Shown here: in pieces, positions 1 to 10,394 of the stretch
Layout of the letters: each line of letters opens with the position of its first letter
How positions within the stretch are numbered: the stretch's first letter is position 1
Origin: RECO01 sp050485385
GTDB lineage: Bacteria; Pseudomonadota; Alphaproteobacteria; Geminicoccales; Geminicoccaceae
Assembly (NCBI GenBank): GCA_050485385.1
Contig: JBJHBG010000008.1
Span: 1 to 60,488, forward strand
Direction: 5' to 3'
DNA length: 60,488 bases
Position numbers and translations under genes: made by a program
Notes under the pieces: generated by a model
The model's input: only the letters and a program-made list of their open reading frames with translations
Told to the model about the DNA's origin: nothing
Database searches by the model: none

Positions 1-1
1 G

Positions 2-3340
<3,339 letters not shown>

Positions 3341-3489
3341 CACGGCACGTCACAGGCGCTCCGCCCAGGCCACGTTCGACTTCACGTTGGATGGGAGCTA
3401 CTCGTCGCCAAGGCAACGCTTCGTTTACGTTCACGCGCGAAGGTGTCGTCTAGGGGATGCCGCAACGTCGTGTACCGGGGAGCCAATCC

Positions 3490-4947
3490 GTGAGCCTCAA
3501 CGACAAGGTGCGCGACCAGCGGATGGTGCATCGGGTCATCGCCGGCGCGTACTTCGATCCGCTGACGCACCTGTTCAATCGGCGCACCTTCATCGAGGCG
3601 CTCGACGTCGCCCTGCAACGGGCCATCGTCGGCCGTCGCCGGCTTGCCGTGGTCCATCTCGACGTCGATGGCTTCGCCAAGGTCAACCAGTGCTTCGGCG
3701 CGCGGACCGGCGATCTCGTGCTGCGCGAACTGGCCCGACGGCTCAAGGCTGCGGTGCAACGCACCGACGTGGTCGCCCGCGGCGGCGACGACGCGTTTCT
3801 GCTCCTGCTCGACCTCGACGACGACCCGGCGGCCCTGTCCGTTCGGACGGGCTCGGTGCTCGCGAGCCTGCGCACGCCCATGCAGGTCGAGGGCCACGAG
3901 CTTCTGCTGTCGGTCAGCGCCGGTGCCGCCGTCTTCCCCGACGACGGCGCCACCGCCGAGGAGTTGATCCTCGACGCCGACGTGGCGCTCGATGCCTCGC
4001 GCGGCCTCGGCAACGGTCAACTCGTTCGCTTCGATGCCGCCTATGCCAGCCGCCTGCAGGAGCGGCTGAGCCTATCGCAGCGTCTCCAGCGCGCCGTCAT
4101 CGAGGACGAATTCGACCTCGTCTTCGAACCCATCGTCGACTGCACTACGGGTGCGGTCACCGGCGCCGAGTCACTGCTGCGCTGGCTGCCGAACGACGGC
4201 CCCGCCGTCTCGCCGGGCGTGTTCGTGCCGCTGGCGGAAGAGAACGGTACCATCGTCGCCATCGGCCGGTGGGTGCTGCGGCGCGCTTTTGCCACCCTCG
4301 CCCACTGGCGCGGCCTCGGCTACGAGACGTTCAACATCGGGGTCAACGTCTCCGCCCGCCAGTTGCAGGAACCCGACTTCGTCGCGACCGTGATGGAAGC
4401 GGCGGCGGCCGCCCCAATTCCCCTCGACCGTGTCGTCCTCGAGTTGACGGAGACGGCCCTCCTGGCCGACGTCGAGGTTGCCCGCCGCACGCTGGACCAG
4501 CTCATCGCCCATGGCGCCAGGCTCGCCATCGACGACTTCGGCACCGGCAACGCGACCCTCGCGACCCTCCAGGATCTGCCGGTTTCGATCCTCAAGATCG
4601 ACCGCCGCTTCGTGGCCAACGCACCGAACGACCTGCGTAGTCGGCAGCTCGTCGGTGCCTGCGTCGGCATCGCCGAGAATTTGGAGCTGATCACCGTCGC
4701 GGAGGGCATCGAAACCGAGGCCGAGCTTACGCTCGTTCGCCAGTTGCGTTGTAACCTCGCTCAGGGCTACTTATTCACTCCATCGTTATCCGCCGATGCG
4801 TTCGAGCAGCGCTACCTCGAGCCGAGCCCCGTGGCGACGATGGCCAGTAGCGGCGACGGAGACACGCGTGGCCCGTATTCTCGTGGTCGACGACGAGCCG
4901 ATGATCCTTCAACTCGTCAGCCATGCCCTCAATTCGGCGGGACATGA
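3490..4947 (+). CDS. GGDEF-EAL protein; degenerate cyclase site, probably active c-di-GMP phosphodiesterase
   Basis: The protein probably hydrolyses the second messenger c-di-GMP. I chose GTG 3490 because 'GGGGAG' lies 7 bases upstream; ATG 3457 is in frame but its only purine run abuts the codon. The GGDEF half (about 15-180) has 'RGGDDAF' (98-102) instead of GGDEF, so cyclase activity is doubtful and it may only bind GTP. The EAL half keeps the metal and catalytic signatures: 'GAESLLRW' (Glu near 227), 'NVSARQL', 'LELTET', 'IDDFGTGNA', 'ILKIDRRF', 'EGIETEAEL' and 'QGYLF'. There is no membrane segment or sensory domain, so it probably takes input from partners such as the upstream kinase. 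Its last 27 codons overlap the next gene in another frame and look non-conserved. Confidence 0.9.
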   Translation: MSLNDKVRDQRMVHRVIAGAYFDPLTHLFNRRTFIEALDVALQRAIVGRRRLAVVHLDVDGFAKVNQCFGARTGDLVLRELARRLKAAVQRTDVVARGGDDAFLLLLDLDDDPAALSVRTGSVLASLRTPMQVEGHELLLSVSAGAAVFPDDGATAEELILDADVALDASRGLGNGQLVRFDAAYASRLQERLSLSQRLQRAVIEDEFDLVFEPIVDCTTGAVTGAESLLRWLPNDGPAVSPGVFVPLAEENGTIVAIGRWVLRRAFATLAHWRGLGYETFNIGVNVSARQLQEPDFVATVMEAAAAAPIPLDRVVLELTETALLADVEVARRTLDQLIAHGARLAIDDFGTGNATLATLQDLPVSILKIDRRFVANAPNDLRSRQLVGACVGIAENLELITVAEGIETEAELTLVRQLRCNLAQGYLFTPSLSADAFEQRYLEPSPVATMASSGDGDTRGPYSRGRRRADDPSTRQPCPQFGGT

Positions 4948-5251
4948 GGTGACGACGGCGAGCGACGGCGACGCCGCGATCGACACGTTGCGCAACCACC
5001 CGTTCGATCTCCTCGTCACCGACATCATCATGCCGGGCAAGGAGGGGATCGAGCTGATCCTCGAGGTCCGCCGACTGCGGCCGGCCATGCCCGTGATCGC
5101 GGTGTCGGGCGGCCACCTCTCCGGCGATCACGACGTTCTCGACACGGCGCAGCGGCTCGGCGCCATTCACACCCTCGCCAAGCCATTCCGCCCCAAGGAT
5201 CTGGTCGCCCTGGTCGAGCGTTGTCTGAAGCCGGTCGCCAAGCCCGACTAG
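4868..5251 (+). CDS. Single-domain response regulator (CheY/Spo0F-like receiver)
   Basis: This is a free receiver of 127 residues with no output domain, suited to act as a phospho-shuttle or to bind a partner. GTG 4868 is preceded by GGAG at 4858-4861. Longer in-frame starts would add a low-complexity arginine/serine stretch that is only the neighbouring gene read out of frame. The acidic pocket is 'VVDDEP' (Asp8, Asp9), the phospho-acceptor is Asp52 in 'LLVTDIIMP', Ser80 takes the Thr/Ser position and Lys105 is in 'LAKPF'. It starts 80 bases inside the end of the GGDEF-EAL gene, so translation is probably coupled. Its likely phosphodonor is the hybrid kinase two genes upstream (inference). 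Confidence 0.88.
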   Translation: MARILVVDDEPMILQLVSHALNSAGHEVTTASDGDAAIDTLRNHPFDLLVTDIIMPGKEGIELILEVRRLRPAMPVIAVSGGHLSGDHDVLDTAQRLGAIHTLAKPFRPKDLVALVERCLKPVAKPD

Positions 5252-5273
5252 CGCGTCATGCCTGGATGCCGCT

Positions 5274-6635
5274 TCAGGTCGCGCGCTTGCTGCGCATGGT
5301 GACGAACTCTTCCGCCGCCGTCGGATGGATGCCGATGGTGGCGTCGAAGTCGGCCTTGGTGGCGCCCATCCGCACCGCGACGGCAAACCCCTGGACGATC
5401 TCCGGCGCGTCCTGTCCCACCATATGCAGGCCGATGACGCGGTCGGTCGAGCGCTGGACGACCAGCTTCATCATCGTCTTCTCGTCGCGGTCGGTCAGCG
5501 CGAAGCGCATGGCCTTGAACGCGTCGTAATAGATGTCGAGGTCGTCGCCGTAGCGCGCGCGCGCCTGCTCCTCGGTCAATCCCACCTGGCTCATCGGCGG
5601 GTTGGCGAAGACGGCGGTCGGGACGTTCTCGTAGGAGATCGAGCGCGACCGTCCGCCGAAATGCCGATCGGCGAAGGCATGACCCTCGGCCGTGGCCACC
5701 GGGGTGAGTTGAATACGGTCGGTGACGTCGCCGATGGCGTAGATCGAGGCGACGTTCGTGCGGTCCAAGGCGTCGACCCGAACGGCGCCGTTCGGGGCCA
5801 GTTCGACCCCCAGCGCATCCAGCCCCAGACCGTCGACGTTGGGTGCCCGACCGGTGGCGAAAAGCACCTGATCGACCATGAGGTCGGGGCCGGTCGAACG
5901 GGCGACGCGGAGCCCATGCTCCAGCTTCTCGACCGCGGTGACGCGGCAGTCGAAGGCGAAGGTAACGCCCTGCTTCGCCATCTCCTCTTGGAGAACCCGT
6001 CGCGCGTCGGCATCGAACCCTTCGTTCAGGAGCGTCTGGCGGCGATGCACCTGGACCACCTCCGCACCGAGCCGGGCAAAAATGCCGGCGAACTCGACGG
6101 CGATGTAGCCAGCGCCGACGATGCAGATCCGCTCCGGCATGGCCTCCAGAGCGAACACGTCATCGGAGGTGATGCCGTGCTCGCGGGCCCCCGGAACGGC
6201 CGGCAGCACGGGCCTGCCGCCGGTCGCGACGAGGATCCGTTCGGCGGTGACCTCGCGCTCGCCGACGCGCACCGTGTGCGGCCCCGCGAGCGTCGCGTCG
6301 CCCCAGAGCACCTCCGCACCGGCGGCAGTCAAGAGCCGCTCGTAGATGCCGTTCAGCCGCGCGATCTCGGCGTCCTTCCGAGCAATCAGCGTCGTCCAGT
6401 CGTGCCGCGGCGCGCCGAGCTGCCAGCCATAGCCGACCGCGTCCTCGAAGTGGTGGGCGTAGGAGGCGGCGTAGGTCAGGTGCTTCTTCGGCACGCAGCC
6501 GACATTGACGCAGGTGCCGCCGTAGTAGAGCCGCTCGGCGATGCCGACGCGCGCGCCATGACCGGCCGAGATGCGCGCGGCGCGCACGCCGCCGGAGCCG
6601 GCGCCGATGACGAAGAGGTCGTAGTCGAAGGCCAT
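5274..6635 (-). CDS. gor: Glutathione-disulfide reductase
   Basis: This is a FAD- and NADPH-dependent flavoenzyme that reduces glutathione disulfide in the cytoplasm. The 453 residues match the usual family length. The FAD-binding 'VIGAGSGGVRAAR' starts near residue 9. The redox-active pair is 'GGTCVNVGCVPKK' (Cys42 and Cys47). The NADPH-binding fold has 'GAGYIAVEFAGIF' followed by 'VHRR', whose arginines fit NADPH rather than NADH. The C terminus carries the His-Glu dyad in 'GIHPTAAEEF'. ATG 6635 places the first beta strand at the N terminus as usual; an upstream in-frame extension of 19 residues is not needed. It lies downstream of the PhoQ-like kinase on the same strand after 114 bases with a possible terminator, so it may have its own promoter. 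Trypanothione or mercuric reductase is less likely. Confidence 0.93.
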   Translation of the reverse strand: MAFDYDLFVIGAGSGGVRAARISAGHGARVGIAERLYYGGTCVNVGCVPKKHLTYAASYAHHFEDAVGYGWQLGAPRHDWTTLIARKDAEIARLNGIYERLLTAAGAEVLWGDATLAGPHTVRVGEREVTAERILVATGGRPVLPAVPGAREHGITSDDVFALEAMPERICIVGAGYIAVEFAGIFARLGAEVVQVHRRQTLLNEGFDADARRVLQEEMAKQGVTFAFDCRVTAVEKLEHGLRVARSTGPDLMVDQVLFATGRAPNVDGLGLDALGVELAPNGAVRVDALDRTNVASIYAIGDVTDRIQLTPVATAEGHAFADRHFGGRSRSISYENVPTAVFANPPMSQVGLTEEQARARYGDDLDIYYDAFKAMRFALTDRDEKTMMKLVVQRSTDRVIGLHMVGQDAPEIVQGFAVAVRMGATKADFDATIGIHPTAAEEFVTMRSKRAT

Positions 6636-6726
6636 GGGTACGATCCCGCTCGTTGCGCTGCCGCTTGTGCCGAGCCGGGCGCCACGGCGCAAGCCGGCGA
6701 ACGCGTGCGCGTTGCGAAAGGATCGG

Positions 6727-6740
6727 GGGGCTTTTGCCCC
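6727..6740 (-). terminator. Short GC hairpin after the PhoPQ-like operon
   Basis: GGGGC (6727-6731) and GCCCC (6736-6740) pair around a four-base T/A loop, directly downstream of the kinase stop codon on the minus strand. The following minus-strand bases include 'CCTTTC', a weak pyrimidine tract. It could separate the kinase transcript from gor, but the stem is only five pairs. Confidence 0.35.
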
Positions 6741-6749
6741 TGCCTCGCC

Positions 6750-8135
6750 TTACTCCGCGGCGTACAGGCTGCCGGGTGCCGCCAGCGCCAGCCCCGGCAG
6801 GTGGAGGCTCGCCCGCAAGCCGCCGAGCGGGCTGGCGTGCAGGGTCAGCCGGCCGCGGTAGAGCTTGGCGTGGTCGGCGACGATGGCGAGGCCGAGGCCC
6901 GAGCCGGGCACGCTCTCGTCCAGCCGGCGGCCGCGCTCGATCACCCGCTGGCGCTCGACCTCCGGCAGCCCCGGCCCGTCGTCGTCGACGTGCACGTCGA
7001 ACCCGTCCCCCGCCGGCGCCAGCGTGATGTGCACCCGCTGGCGCGCCCATTTGCAGGCGTTGTCCATCAGGTTGCCGAGCATCTCCATCAGGTCCTCGCG
7101 TTCGCCCTGAAAGACCGCCTGCACCGTATCCGTCCGGCGGATGGCGAGGTCCTTTGCACCGTGCAGCTTGCCGAGGGTGCGGATCAACTCGCCCAGGACC
7201 GGCCCCACCGGCTGGTGCCCGGTCAAGGCGCCGGCGGCACCGGCCATGCGGGCGCGGGCAAGATGATGGTTGATCAGCCGCTCCATGCGCGGAAGCTGGC
7301 GCCGCGCCGCCGCGGCAAGCCGCCGGTCGTCGCCGCGCTCGGCCTCGTTGGCGAGGATCGAGAGCGGCGTCTTGAGCGCATGGGCGAGGTTGCCGCCATG
7401 GGCGCGAGCGCGCTCCACCACCTCCTGGTTGTGCGCGAGCAGCGAGTTCAGCTCGGCGACGACGGGCGCCAGCTCGCGCGGATAGATACCCTCCAGCCGC
7501 TCGGCCTCGCCCCACCGGATGCGCTGGATGGCGCCGCCCAGGCGGGTGAGCGGCCGCAGGCCCAAGGTAACCTGGGCGAGCACGGCGAGCACGAGGCCGA
7601 GCCCCAGCACGCCCAGCGCCACCGCGACCGTGACCGAGAACCGGGCCGTCGCCTGGGTGATCGAATCGGTCTCGCCGGCGACGCGGAAACGATAGACCGT
7701 GTCGCCCATGAGAATGGCCCGGCTGAGCATCCGCAGACGCTGCTCGCCCGGACCGCGCACGTAGGTCACCGGCACGGCCGCCTTGGGCAGGTCGCGGTCC
7801 CACAACGAGCGCGACCGGATCAGGCCGTCAGGGGTTTCGACCTGCCAATACCAACCGGAGAGCGGCGCGCGGAAACGAGGCTCGCCGGGCGGACTGCCGA
7901 CGGTGAGTTGACCGTCGGGGCCGAAATCGCTGACCGCGATCAGCCCCTGCATCAAGACTTCCAGCCGCTCGTCGAACCCGTCCTTGACGCTTTGCGCGAA
8001 GATCCAGGAGAGCGCGAAGCCGCCGGCAGCGAAGACGACGAGCGACCAGAGGCTCGCCAAGAGGACGAGGCGTCCGGCGAGCGAGCCCGTGCGCCGCGGC
8101 CGCTCGGGGGCGACCGTCGGGTCGGGCGCGGTCAT
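6750..8135 (-). CDS. PhoQ-like membrane sensor histidine kinase
   Basis: This inner-membrane sensor kinase is the partner of the adjacent PhoP-like regulator. The 461 residues hold a first membrane helix ('LVLLASLWSLVVFAAGGFAL', about 25-45), a periplasmic domain to about 180, a second helix ('VALGVLGLGLVLAVLA'), then a HAMP-like segment. The H-box 'GNLAHALKTPLSILANEAE' has the PhoQ-type 'HxLKTPL' form. The N box is 'LMDNACKWA', and the G boxes are 'VDDDGPGLP' and 'SGLGLAIV'. ATG 8135 overlaps the regulator's TGA as ATGA, so the two are translationally coupled. The ligand cannot be read from sequence; PhoQ relatives sense divalent cations, acidic pH or envelope stress, and the PepSY gene upstream points to a periplasmic cue. 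Confidence 0.9.
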   Translation of the reverse strand: MTAPDPTVAPERPRRTGSLAGRLVLLASLWSLVVFAAGGFALSWIFAQSVKDGFDERLEVLMQGLIAVSDFGPDGQLTVGSPPGEPRFRAPLSGWYWQVETPDGLIRSRSLWDRDLPKAAVPVTYVRGPGEQRLRMLSRAILMGDTVYRFRVAGETDSITQATARFSVTVAVALGVLGLGLVLAVLAQVTLGLRPLTRLGGAIQRIRWGEAERLEGIYPRELAPVVAELNSLLAHNQEVVERARAHGGNLAHALKTPLSILANEAERGDDRRLAAAARRQLPRMERLINHHLARARMAGAAGALTGHQPVGPVLGELIRTLGKLHGAKDLAIRRTDTVQAVFQGEREDLMEMLGNLMDNACKWARQRVHITLAPAGDGFDVHVDDDGPGLPEVERQRVIERGRRLDESVPGSGLGLAIVADHAKLYRGRLTLHASPLGGLRASLHLPGLALAAPGSLYAAE

Positions 8136-8803
8136 CCGGCGTCTGCGGGATCGATCAGCCGGTAGCCGAGGCCCCGTACGGTCTCGATCACGTCGGCGCC
8201 GAGCTTCTTGCGCAGCCGGCCGATGAAGACTTCGATGGTGTTGCTGTCGCGGTCGAAGTCCTGGTCGTAGATGTGTTCGGTGAGTTCCGTGCGCGAGATC
8301 ACCCGACCCTTGTGGTGCATCAGGTAGGTGAGCACCCGGAACTCGTGGCCGGTCAGTCGAACCGGCGCGCCGGCCACCGTGACCGACGCGGCGCGGGTGT
8401 CGAGCCGCACGGGTCCGCACACCAACTCGGCCGAGGCGTGCCCCGAGGCGCGACGGATCAGCGCGCGAAGCCGAGCCAACAGTTCCGCCATGTGGAAGGG
8501 CTTGGCGACGTAGTCGTCGGCCCCGGCGTCCATGCCGGCCACCTTGTCGCTCCAACGGTCGCGGGCGGTCAGCACCAGGACCGGCATGGCGCGGCCGTCC
8601 CGGCGCCAGCTCTCCAACACCTTGATGCCGTCCAACAGTGGCAGGCCGAGATCGAGGATCACGGCGTCGTAGGGCTCGGTATTGCCGAGATGCAGCGCGT
8701 CCTCGCCGTCGAATGCGAGGTCGACGGCGTAGCCCGCTTCCTCCATCGCATCCTTCAGCTGCTCGGCCAGCTCCGGCTCGTCCTCGGCGATCAGGAGCCG
8801 CAT
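8132..8803 (-). CDS. PhoP/QseB-like OmpR-family response regulator
   Basis: This is a DNA-binding response regulator of 223 residues. The receiver (1-118) has 'IAEDEPELAEQL', phospho-acceptor Asp51 in 'VILDLGLP', 'VLTARD' and 'YVAKPF'. The winged-helix domain (about 128-219) has 'LTGHEFRVLTYL', the recognition-helix stretch 'RDSNTIEVFIGRLRKK' and the wing 'TVRGLGYRL'. It starts at ATG 8803, four bases past the PepSY stop, and overlaps the kinase start by four bases. PepSY protein, regulator and kinase therefore form one operon. A direct repeat resembling a PhoP box lies upstream of the operon (9135-9151), consistent with autoregulation. Confidence 0.92.
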   Translation of the reverse strand: MRLLIAEDEPELAEQLKDAMEEAGYAVDLAFDGEDALHLGNTEPYDAVILDLGLPLLDGIKVLESWRRDGRAMPVLVLTARDRWSDKVAGMDAGADDYVAKPFHMAELLARLRALIRRASGHASAELVCGPVRLDTRAASVTVAGAPVRLTGHEFRVLTYLMHHKGRVISRTELTEHIYDQDFDRDSNTIEVFIGRLRKKLGADVIETVRGLGYRLIDPADAG

Positions 8804-8807
8804 GACG

Positions 8808-9110
8808 TCACTCGCCGTTGATGATCGCGCCCGTGCGACCGTCGACCAGAATTTCGCGGACGCGGTCGTTCTCGTCGAGCAGGCGCAGGCGATAGCGATA
8901 GGTCGGTTCGGTGCGGACGATCTTGGCGTCGAGAATCTGGCCGGGCTGCAGGCCCGCACGGTGGATGATGGCCTCCAACGGCAGGCTCGCGCGGGCGTTG
9001 ACCGCCGCCCGGGCCGCATCGTGCTCGTCGAGCGCGAAGGCGCCGTCCACGGCCAATACCGTCGCCACACCGAGCCCCGTCGATCCGATCCATCGCCGCG
9101 CTAGTCGCAT
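8808..9110 (-). CDS. Periplasmic PepSY-domain protein
   Basis: This is a small exported protein (100 residues) with a probable Sec signal peptide: basic 'RLARRW', a hydrophobic stretch, and cleavage after 'GAFA'. The mature part is one PepSY domain: helix 'DAARAAVNARASLPLEAII', then strands 'YRYRLRLLDENDRVREILVD' and the terminal 'GRTGAIING'. I used ATG 9110 because it gives a proper signal peptide; the longer TTG start at 9164 would bury it. PepSY proteins next to PhoPQ-like genes are common in proteobacteria and are thought to tune periplasmic peptidases or the sensor. That role is inferred from context here. Confidence 0.85.
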   Translation of the reverse strand: MRLARRWIGSTGLGVATVLAVDGAFALDEHDAARAAVNARASLPLEAIIHRAGLQPGQILDAKIVRTEPTYRYRLRLLDENDRVREILVDGRTGAIINGE

Positions 9111-9134
9111 GCGCTCGTCTTGTGAGCGCCTAGC

Positions 9135-9151
9135 TGAACCATCCTTGAATA
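9135..9151 (-). promoter_or_regulatory. PhoP-box-like direct repeat upstream of the PepSY-phoP-phoQ operon
   Basis: On the minus strand the sequence reads TATTCA-N5-GGTTCA, ending 24 bases before the PepSY start codon. The known PhoP box is two (T/G)GTTTA hexamers separated by five bases; here one hexamer matches 5/6 and the other 4/6. The 11-bp period suits tandem binding of an OmpR-family dimer. I see no convincing -10 element, so this remains a candidate. Confidence 0.4.
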
Positions 9152-9164
9152 GGAAGGAACCCAA

Positions 9165-10097
9165 TCAGTTGGCCGGCGGCAGGTGCAGCCAGCCGTCGGT
9201 CACCACCACGGCCGTACCCGCCACGCGCACGGCGACCACCCGCCCGCCGCGAACGTCGACCGCCGCCTCGATGCGCGAGGCGCGGCCCATCTCGACGCCC
9301 TGGACGATGCGAAAGCTGTGCGTTCCGTCCGTAACCTCGCCGAGGCCACCGAGCAGGCCGGCGAGCGCCGCCGCCGCACTCCCCGTCGCCGGGTCCTCGG
9401 CGATACCCATCTCCGGCACGAACACGCGCACGCGCAACTCGTCGGCGGTCGGCACGTAGCAGACGGCGCCATGGCGGGCACCCGGCGACGACAGCGTGGC
9501 GAGGCTAGCTCGATCCGGCGCCGCCGCCGCCAGCGCGTCCAGGTCGGCCAGGCGCACCACGAGGAACGGCAGGCCGGCGCTGGCGTCGGTCGGCGGATGC
9601 GCGGTGCCGTCGACCGCCTGAACCGGCACCTGCAGCGCCGCGGCGACAGCGGCCGGATCGGTCATTGGCCCCTGGCTGGGACATTCGGGCGCCGTCAACT
9701 CGGCCCACAGCCTGCCATCGACGCGGCGTACACCGACGCGGGTCGGACCGGCGCCCAGATCGAACGCCGCCTCCGCCCGATCGCCCACCATGACCAGCGT
9801 GCCCTCCAGGGCGAGGGCGATGGCGCTGCCGACGGTCGGGTGGCCGGCGAAGGGCAGCTCGGTCGCGGGCGTGAAGATACGCACGCGGCGGAGACAGTCG
9901 GCGCGCCGGCTGGGCTGCACGAAGGCCGTCTCGGAAAAGCCGAACTCGGCCGCGATCGCCTGCATGGTCTCCGCGTCCAGCGGCCGCCCGTCGGCGTGAC
10001 GGGCATCGGTGAGTACGGCCAGCGGGTTGCCCGTGAAGCAGCGGTCGGTGAAGACGTCCAGGGTGACGAAGCGGACGCGATGCCTCGCCGCTGCCAC
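9165..10097 (-). CDS. PhzF-family isomerase/epimerase
   Basis: This protein is a member of the PhzF superfamily, whose fold resembles diaminopimelate epimerase. It would act as a cofactor-free isomerase; the substrate is unknown, and family members outside phenazine producers are mostly uncharacterised. It has 310 residues with 'DVFTDRCFTGNPLAV' at the N terminus, the catalytic-glutamate motif 'GFSETAFV', 'FAGHPTVGSA' and the C-terminal 'EDPATGSAAAALAG'. GTG 10097 starts right after the DUF1127 stop (10099-10101 on the + strand), so the two are almost certainly co-transcribed. There are no phenazine genes here, so phenazine synthesis is not implied. The divergent neighbour is a PLP-binding MocR regulator that may control it. 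Confidence 0.88.
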   Translation of the reverse strand: MAAARHRVRFVTLDVFTDRCFTGNPLAVLTDARHADGRPLDAETMQAIAAEFGFSETAFVQPSRRADCLRRVRIFTPATELPFAGHPTVGSAIALALEGTLVMVGDRAEAAFDLGAGPTRVGVRRVDGRLWAELTAPECPSQGPMTDPAAVAAALQVPVQAVDGTAHPPTDASAGLPFLVVRLADLDALAAAAPDRASLATLSSPGARHGAVCYVPTADELRVRVFVPEMGIAEDPATGSAAAALAGLLGGLGEVTDGTHSFRIVQGVEMGRASRIEAAVDVRGGRVVAVRVAGTAVVVTDGWLHLPPAN

Positions 10098-10098
10098 G

Positions 10099-10308
10099 TC
10101 AGCGGACCCAGAAGGGCTTGGCCGCCTCGCGTCGAGCGTCCGCGGCGGAGATCCCGATGTCGCGCAACATCCGCTCGTCCAGGTGCGCCAAGGCGCGCCG
10201 CTCGCGCGCCCGGCCATACCACCTCGCGACCCCCTGCAGCAGTGCGCGAAGCCACTCCACGGCGCTCATGCTGCGTCGCGGCATTGTCAGGGTATAATGA
10301 GTGGCCAT
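10099..10308 (-). CDS. DUF1127 small basic protein
   Basis: This is a 69-residue arginine-rich protein with the DUF1127 signature at its C terminus: 'RRALAHLDERMLRDIGIS' followed by 'ADARREAAKPFW'. ATG 10308 has an 'AGGGA' ribosome site about nine bases upstream. DUF1127 proteins are typical of alphaproteobacteria and enterobacteria; studied examples in Rhodobacter and Agrobacterium bind RNA and affect stress responses or nutrient uptake. It is the first gene of a unit with phzF and has a good minus-strand promoter overlapping the MocR control region. Confidence 0.85.
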   Translation of the reverse strand: MATHYTLTMPRRSMSAVEWLRALLQGVARWYGRARERRALAHLDERMLRDIGISAADARREAAKPFWVR

Positions 10309-10341
10309 GGCCGAAATCCCTTGGGCATTGTTGCGAATCAA

Positions 10342-10370
10342 TTTATGGGATTGACACAATGCGCCGTCAA
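10342..10370 (-). promoter_or_regulatory. Candidate sigma-70 promoter for DUF1127-phzF
   Basis: The minus strand shows TTGACG (10370-10365), a 17-base spacer, then CATAAA (10347-10342), matching the consensus hexamers 5/6 and 4/6. The expected start point is near 10335, giving a leader of about 27 bases with the AGGGA site. A half-site of the MocR-type repeat (10350-10356) sits in the spacer, so a bound regulator would block or activate this promoter. Confidence 0.5.
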
Positions 10371-10379
10371 GGCGAACAT
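10351..10379 (+). promoter_or_regulatory. Candidate promoter for the MocR gene, implying a leaderless transcript
   Basis: TTGACA (10351-10356, perfect -35) is followed by 17 bases and GAACAT (10374-10379, weak -10). Transcription would start about seven bases later, at or next to ATG 10387. No Shine-Dalgarno sequence precedes that ATG. The element overlaps the oppositely directed DUF1127 promoter. Confidence 0.4.
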
Positions 10380-10394
10380 TGTCACCATGACAAT
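10378..10394. promoter_or_regulatory. Inverted repeat over the MocR start codon, probable autoregulatory operator
   Basis: ATTGTCA-CCA-TGACAAT is a perfect inverted repeat with 7-bp arms and a 3-bp centre; the ATG (10387-10389) lies inside it. A related half-site ATTGACA lies 28 bp upstream at 10350-10356 in direct orientation. MocR/GabR-type regulators bind combinations of direct and inverted repeats near their own promoter, so this fits a self-binding site. Confidence 0.5.

Noticed and set aside
5325..8165. 946-codon plus-strand frame across gor and the PhoQ-like gene
   Set aside because: Both minus-strand genes have complete motifs over the same interval; the plus frame spans two genes and shows no domain.
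9165..10097. PhzF homologue as evidence for phenazine production
   Set aside because: No other phz genes are present; PhzF-family members are widespread outside phenazine pathways.
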